The notes beneath the pieces are model-generated. The model was not told the origin of the DNA and did not search any database. It saw only the letters and a list, made by a program, of their open reading frames with translations. A program made the position numbers and the translations under genes. Source: a bacterium (GTDB taxonomy: Bacteria > Planctomycetota > UBA1135 > GCA-002686595). Taken from it: a stretch of DNA of 63,006 bases. Shown piece by piece: positions 60,907 to 63,006 of this stretch (position 1 is its first letter; every line of letters begins with the position of its first letter). The stretch lies in contig JAAELL010000269.1 of NCBI GenBank assembly GCA_024226735.1, positions 1 to 63,006 of the forward strand. Reading direction: 5' to 3'.

Positions 60907-62919
60907 ATGAGCAGCCTAGAGTCGATCCATAACATCGCTTTCGTTGGTCACCCGTCGGCAGGCAAGACCACTCTGGTCGATGCGCTGGCGTTCAAGCTGG
61001 GCGCCTCCGCGCGCAAGGGCTCCGTCGCCGAGAAGACGAGCATTTGCGACACCGAGCCGGAGGAGCAGGAGAAGCAGCACACTCTGCAGCTCGCGGCGGT
61101 CTGGGCCGAGTCGGGTGGCAAGAATTGGACGCTCTTCGACACGCCGGGCTACCCCGAGTTCGTGGCCGAAGTGCAGTCCGCGACCTACGCGTCCGACCTG
61201 GTGATTGGCGTCGTCTCCTGCACGAGCGGGACGACGTTCAACCTGCGCTCGAAGATGGGCGACGCGAAGGACCTCGGGCGCGGCCGGGCCATCGTCATCA
61301 CCCACCTCGACGGCGAGAACGCCGACTTCGATCAGGTCGTGAACGATCTTCGCGAGGGGATTGGCGAGGAGTGCGTTCCCGTCCTTCTGCCCGACGCGAG
61401 CGGACCGTCGTTCTCCAAGGTTGGCCGCACGATTCTCGATCCCGAGAGCGAGTGGTGCGGGCGCCTCAAGGACCGCGTCATGGACGCGTGCGAGGACGAG
61501 GAGCTCCTGATGGAGTACCTCGAGAATCAGGAGCTCTCCGAGGAGCAGCTCGACCAGCTGATGCCCGGCGCGATCGCCGCCGGTGCACTCGTGCCGGTTC
61601 TGGTGTGCAACCCGGAGACCGAAGTCGGGCTCGACGAGATGATCGAGTACCTCAAGCGCTTCGCTCCGACGCCGGCGACCGCGCCGCGCAAGGATGCGGA
61701 CGGGCAAGAGCTGTCGATGGACCCCGAAGCCGACTTGCTCGGAACGGTCTTCTACGTCCACTCCGATCCGCACCTGGGCAAGGTCTGCCTGACGCGCATT
61801 CACAGCGGCACGATCCACGCCTCCGAGCACGTCGCCGGATCCGACGGCGACTCGAAGGGCGAGAAGCTGGGCGGGCTCTTCCGCGTGGTGGGCAAGAAGC
61901 GCGAGACCATCGAGAGCGCTGGCCCCGGCGACGTCGTCGCGTTCTCCAAGGTCGAGAAGCTCGGCACTTGGAACAGCTTCTCGAGCGCGGGCAAGGCCGT
62001 CACGACGATTCCGGTGCCGCGCAAGCCTTCCTCCACGGTCGGCCTCGCCGTTACGCCGAAGTCGCGCGCGGACGAACAGAAAATCGGTGAGGCACTGAAC
62101 AAGCTCGCTGCCGAGGATCCGTCGTTCACGATCGAGCACGCCTCCGATACGCACGAGCTCGTCGTACACGGCATGAGCGACCTGCACGTTCAGGTGATGC
62201 TCGATCGCATGAAGCGTCGCTACGGAGTCGAGGTGGAAACGAGCCTGCCGAAGATCTCCTACCGGCAGACGATCACCAAGGCATCGGAGGGGCACCACCG
62301 GCACAAGAAGCAGAGTGGCGGTCGCGGTCAGTTCGGAGAGTGCTTCATGCGCTTGCGCCCCGCTGACTCCGGCGAAGGCGTCGTCTTCAATGACGCCGTC
62401 GTCGGCGGCTCGATCCCGCGCAACCTGATTCCGGCGGTCGAGAAGGGCATCCGCGAGATCGCCTCCCACGGCGTCCTTTGCGACGGCAAGGTCGTCGACG
62501 TCGAGGCCGAGCTCTACGACGGCAAGTTTCACGCGGTCGACTCCGACGAGGCGAGCTTCAAGATGGCCGGCGGTCGCGCCTTCCGCGAGGGGTTCATGAA
62601 GGCCGGCCCGGTGCTTCTCGAGCCGATCATGAAGGTCGTGATCCGCGTGCCCACGGACGACGCCGGCACGGTCTTCAGCGACATCACGAGCCAGCGCCGA
62701 GGCCACGTGCTCGACCAGGGCAACGAAGACGGTGGAGCGATCACTGTCATCGAAGCGGACGTCCCGCTCGCGCTGATGCAGACCTACTTCCGCGACCTGA
62801 AGTCCCAGACCGCGGGCGAGGGCCAGTTCTCGATGGAGTTCACGCGCTTCGCAGCCGTGCCTTCAGCTGAGCAGGCCAAGATCCTGGCTGCGATCGGCAA
62901 GAAGCACGAAGAGGAGTAG
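60907..62919 (+). CDS. elongation factor G-like GTPase
   Basis: 670 aa, slightly shorter than EF-G (about 700). G1 is GHPSAGKTT (14-22), G3 DTPGYPEF; domains II to V follow in EF-G order (MKRRYGVEVETSLPKISYRQ; SGGRGQFGECFMRL; SDITSQRRGHVL). G4 is ITHLD (residues 131-135) instead of NKxD. The insert SICDTEPEEQEKQHTLQLAA replaces the usual switch I ERGITI. This fits the EF-G2-like subgroup rather than the housekeeping factor. No rpsL, rpsG or tuf gene is next to it. Confidence 0.8.
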   Translation: MSSLESIHNIAFVGHPSAGKTTLVDALAFKLGASARKGSVAEKTSICDTEPEEQEKQHTLQLAAVWAESGGKNWTLFDTPGYPEFVAEVQSATYASDLVIGVVSCTSGTTFNLRSKMGDAKDLGRGRAIVITHLDGENADFDQVVNDLREGIGEECVPVLLPDASGPSFSKVGRTILDPESEWCGRLKDRVMDACEDEELLMEYLENQELSEEQLDQLMPGAIAAGALVPVLVCNPETEVGLDEMIEYLKRFAPTPATAPRKDADGQELSMDPEADLLGTVFYVHSDPHLGKVCLTRIHSGTIHASEHVAGSDGDSKGEKLGGLFRVVGKKRETIESAGPGDVVAFSKVEKLGTWNSFSSAGKAVTTIPVPRKPSSTVGLAVTPKSRADEQKIGEALNKLAAEDPSFTIEHASDTHELVVHGMSDLHVQVMLDRMKRRYGVEVETSLPKISYRQTITKASEGHHRHKKQSGGRGQFGECFMRLRPADSGEGVVFNDAVVGGSIPRNLIPAVEKGIREIASHGVLCDGKVVDVEAELYDGKFHAVDSDEASFKMAGGRAFREGFMKAGPVLLEPIMKVVIRVPTDDAGTVFSDITSQRRGHVLDQGNEDGGAITVIEADVPLALMQTYFRDLKSQTAGEGQFSMEFTRFAAVPSAEQAKILAAIGKKHEEE

Positions 62920-62967
62920 CCAGGCGGCTGAGCCCGCCACGAGTCCGTCGGTACGGTACCGCGACAC

Positions 62968-63006
62968 TTCATAAGGGATTCGCCTTCCGCGCGAATCCGT
63001 TATGAA
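62968..63006 (+). terminator. inverted repeat after the EF-G-like gene
   Basis: TTCATAAGGGATTCGC (62968-62983) and GCGAATCCGTTATGAA (62991-63006) pair at 15 of 16 positions across a 7-nt loop. The window ends at the last base of the repeat, so a T-tract cannot be assessed. Confidence 0.5.

Noticed and set aside
1..63006. CRISPR array, insertion sequence or prophage
   Set aside because: No regularly spaced repeats, transposase, integrase or phage structural motifs were seen on either strand.

Overview
The window is a high-GC bacterial chromosome segment that looks like Planctomycetota. Three things point there. First, the secreted protein at 18143-20410 ends in a GYFIASR / FQAWYRD / SNFTDG module that I recall from planctomycete secreted proteins. 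Second, there is a cluster of very large lipoproteins with SbsA-type Ig-like and glycine-rich segments. Third, information-processing genes show the mixed synteny common in that phylum. Phylum placement is inference; no rRNA or other marker in the window settles it. I saw no insertion sequence, prophage or CRISPR array.

Region 1 (1-15534): the cut-off end of an apparently frameshifted secreted-protein gene, then an almost complete S10-spc-alpha ribosomal superoperon from rpsJ to rplQ, with secY, adk, infA and rpoA. It departs from the textbook order in three ways: no tuf/str genes before rpsJ, a 244-nt structured spacer between rpsJ and rplC, and no rpmD (L30) between rpsE and rplO. A 14-bp hairpin ends it.

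Region 2 (15535-25174, mostly minus strand): a degraded coding stretch, a membrane glycosyltransferase, a secreted beta-propeller-like protein, dnaE, and an N-acetylornithine-type carbamoyltransferase.

Region 3 (25406-30763): a perfect TTGACA -35 box leads into tRNA-Arg(ACG), then tadA (the enzyme that edits that tRNA), two tRNA-Ser genes, the SRP RNA, dnaX, the ybaB/ebfC homologue, recR and rpoN. The order tadA-SRP RNA-dnaX-ybaB-recR is the Bacillus subtilis order.

Region 4 (30762-33399): three tandem hairpins, a candidate sigma-54 promoter, truA, hpf, ptsN and ptsH, i.e. an RpoN/nitrogen-PTS neighbourhood.

Region 5 (33501-46411): type IV pilus/type II secretion genes (pilM, pilN, a long pilO with a PilP-like tail, secretin), then RNase E/G-rplU-rpmA-obg, pilT, and a GspC-like PDZ protein. 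A prepilin peptidase lies further on at 59092.

Region 6 (46408-49773): coaX, an MnmE-like GTPase lacking the usual C-terminus, and a pyrB fused to a PyrI-type zinc domain plus an Ada-like tail.

Region 7 (50096-63006): three large lipoproteins, the prepilin peptidase, an OmpA-family lipoprotein, and an EF-G-like GTPase with an altered G4 motif, followed by an inverted repeat at the window end.

The strongest unusual points are the PyrB-PyrI-Ada-like fusion, the reduced MnmE paralogue, the altered EF-G paralogue, the pairing of tRNA-Arg(ACG) with tadA, the sigma-54 site next to rpoN, and the degraded gene at 15.6-16.1 kb.
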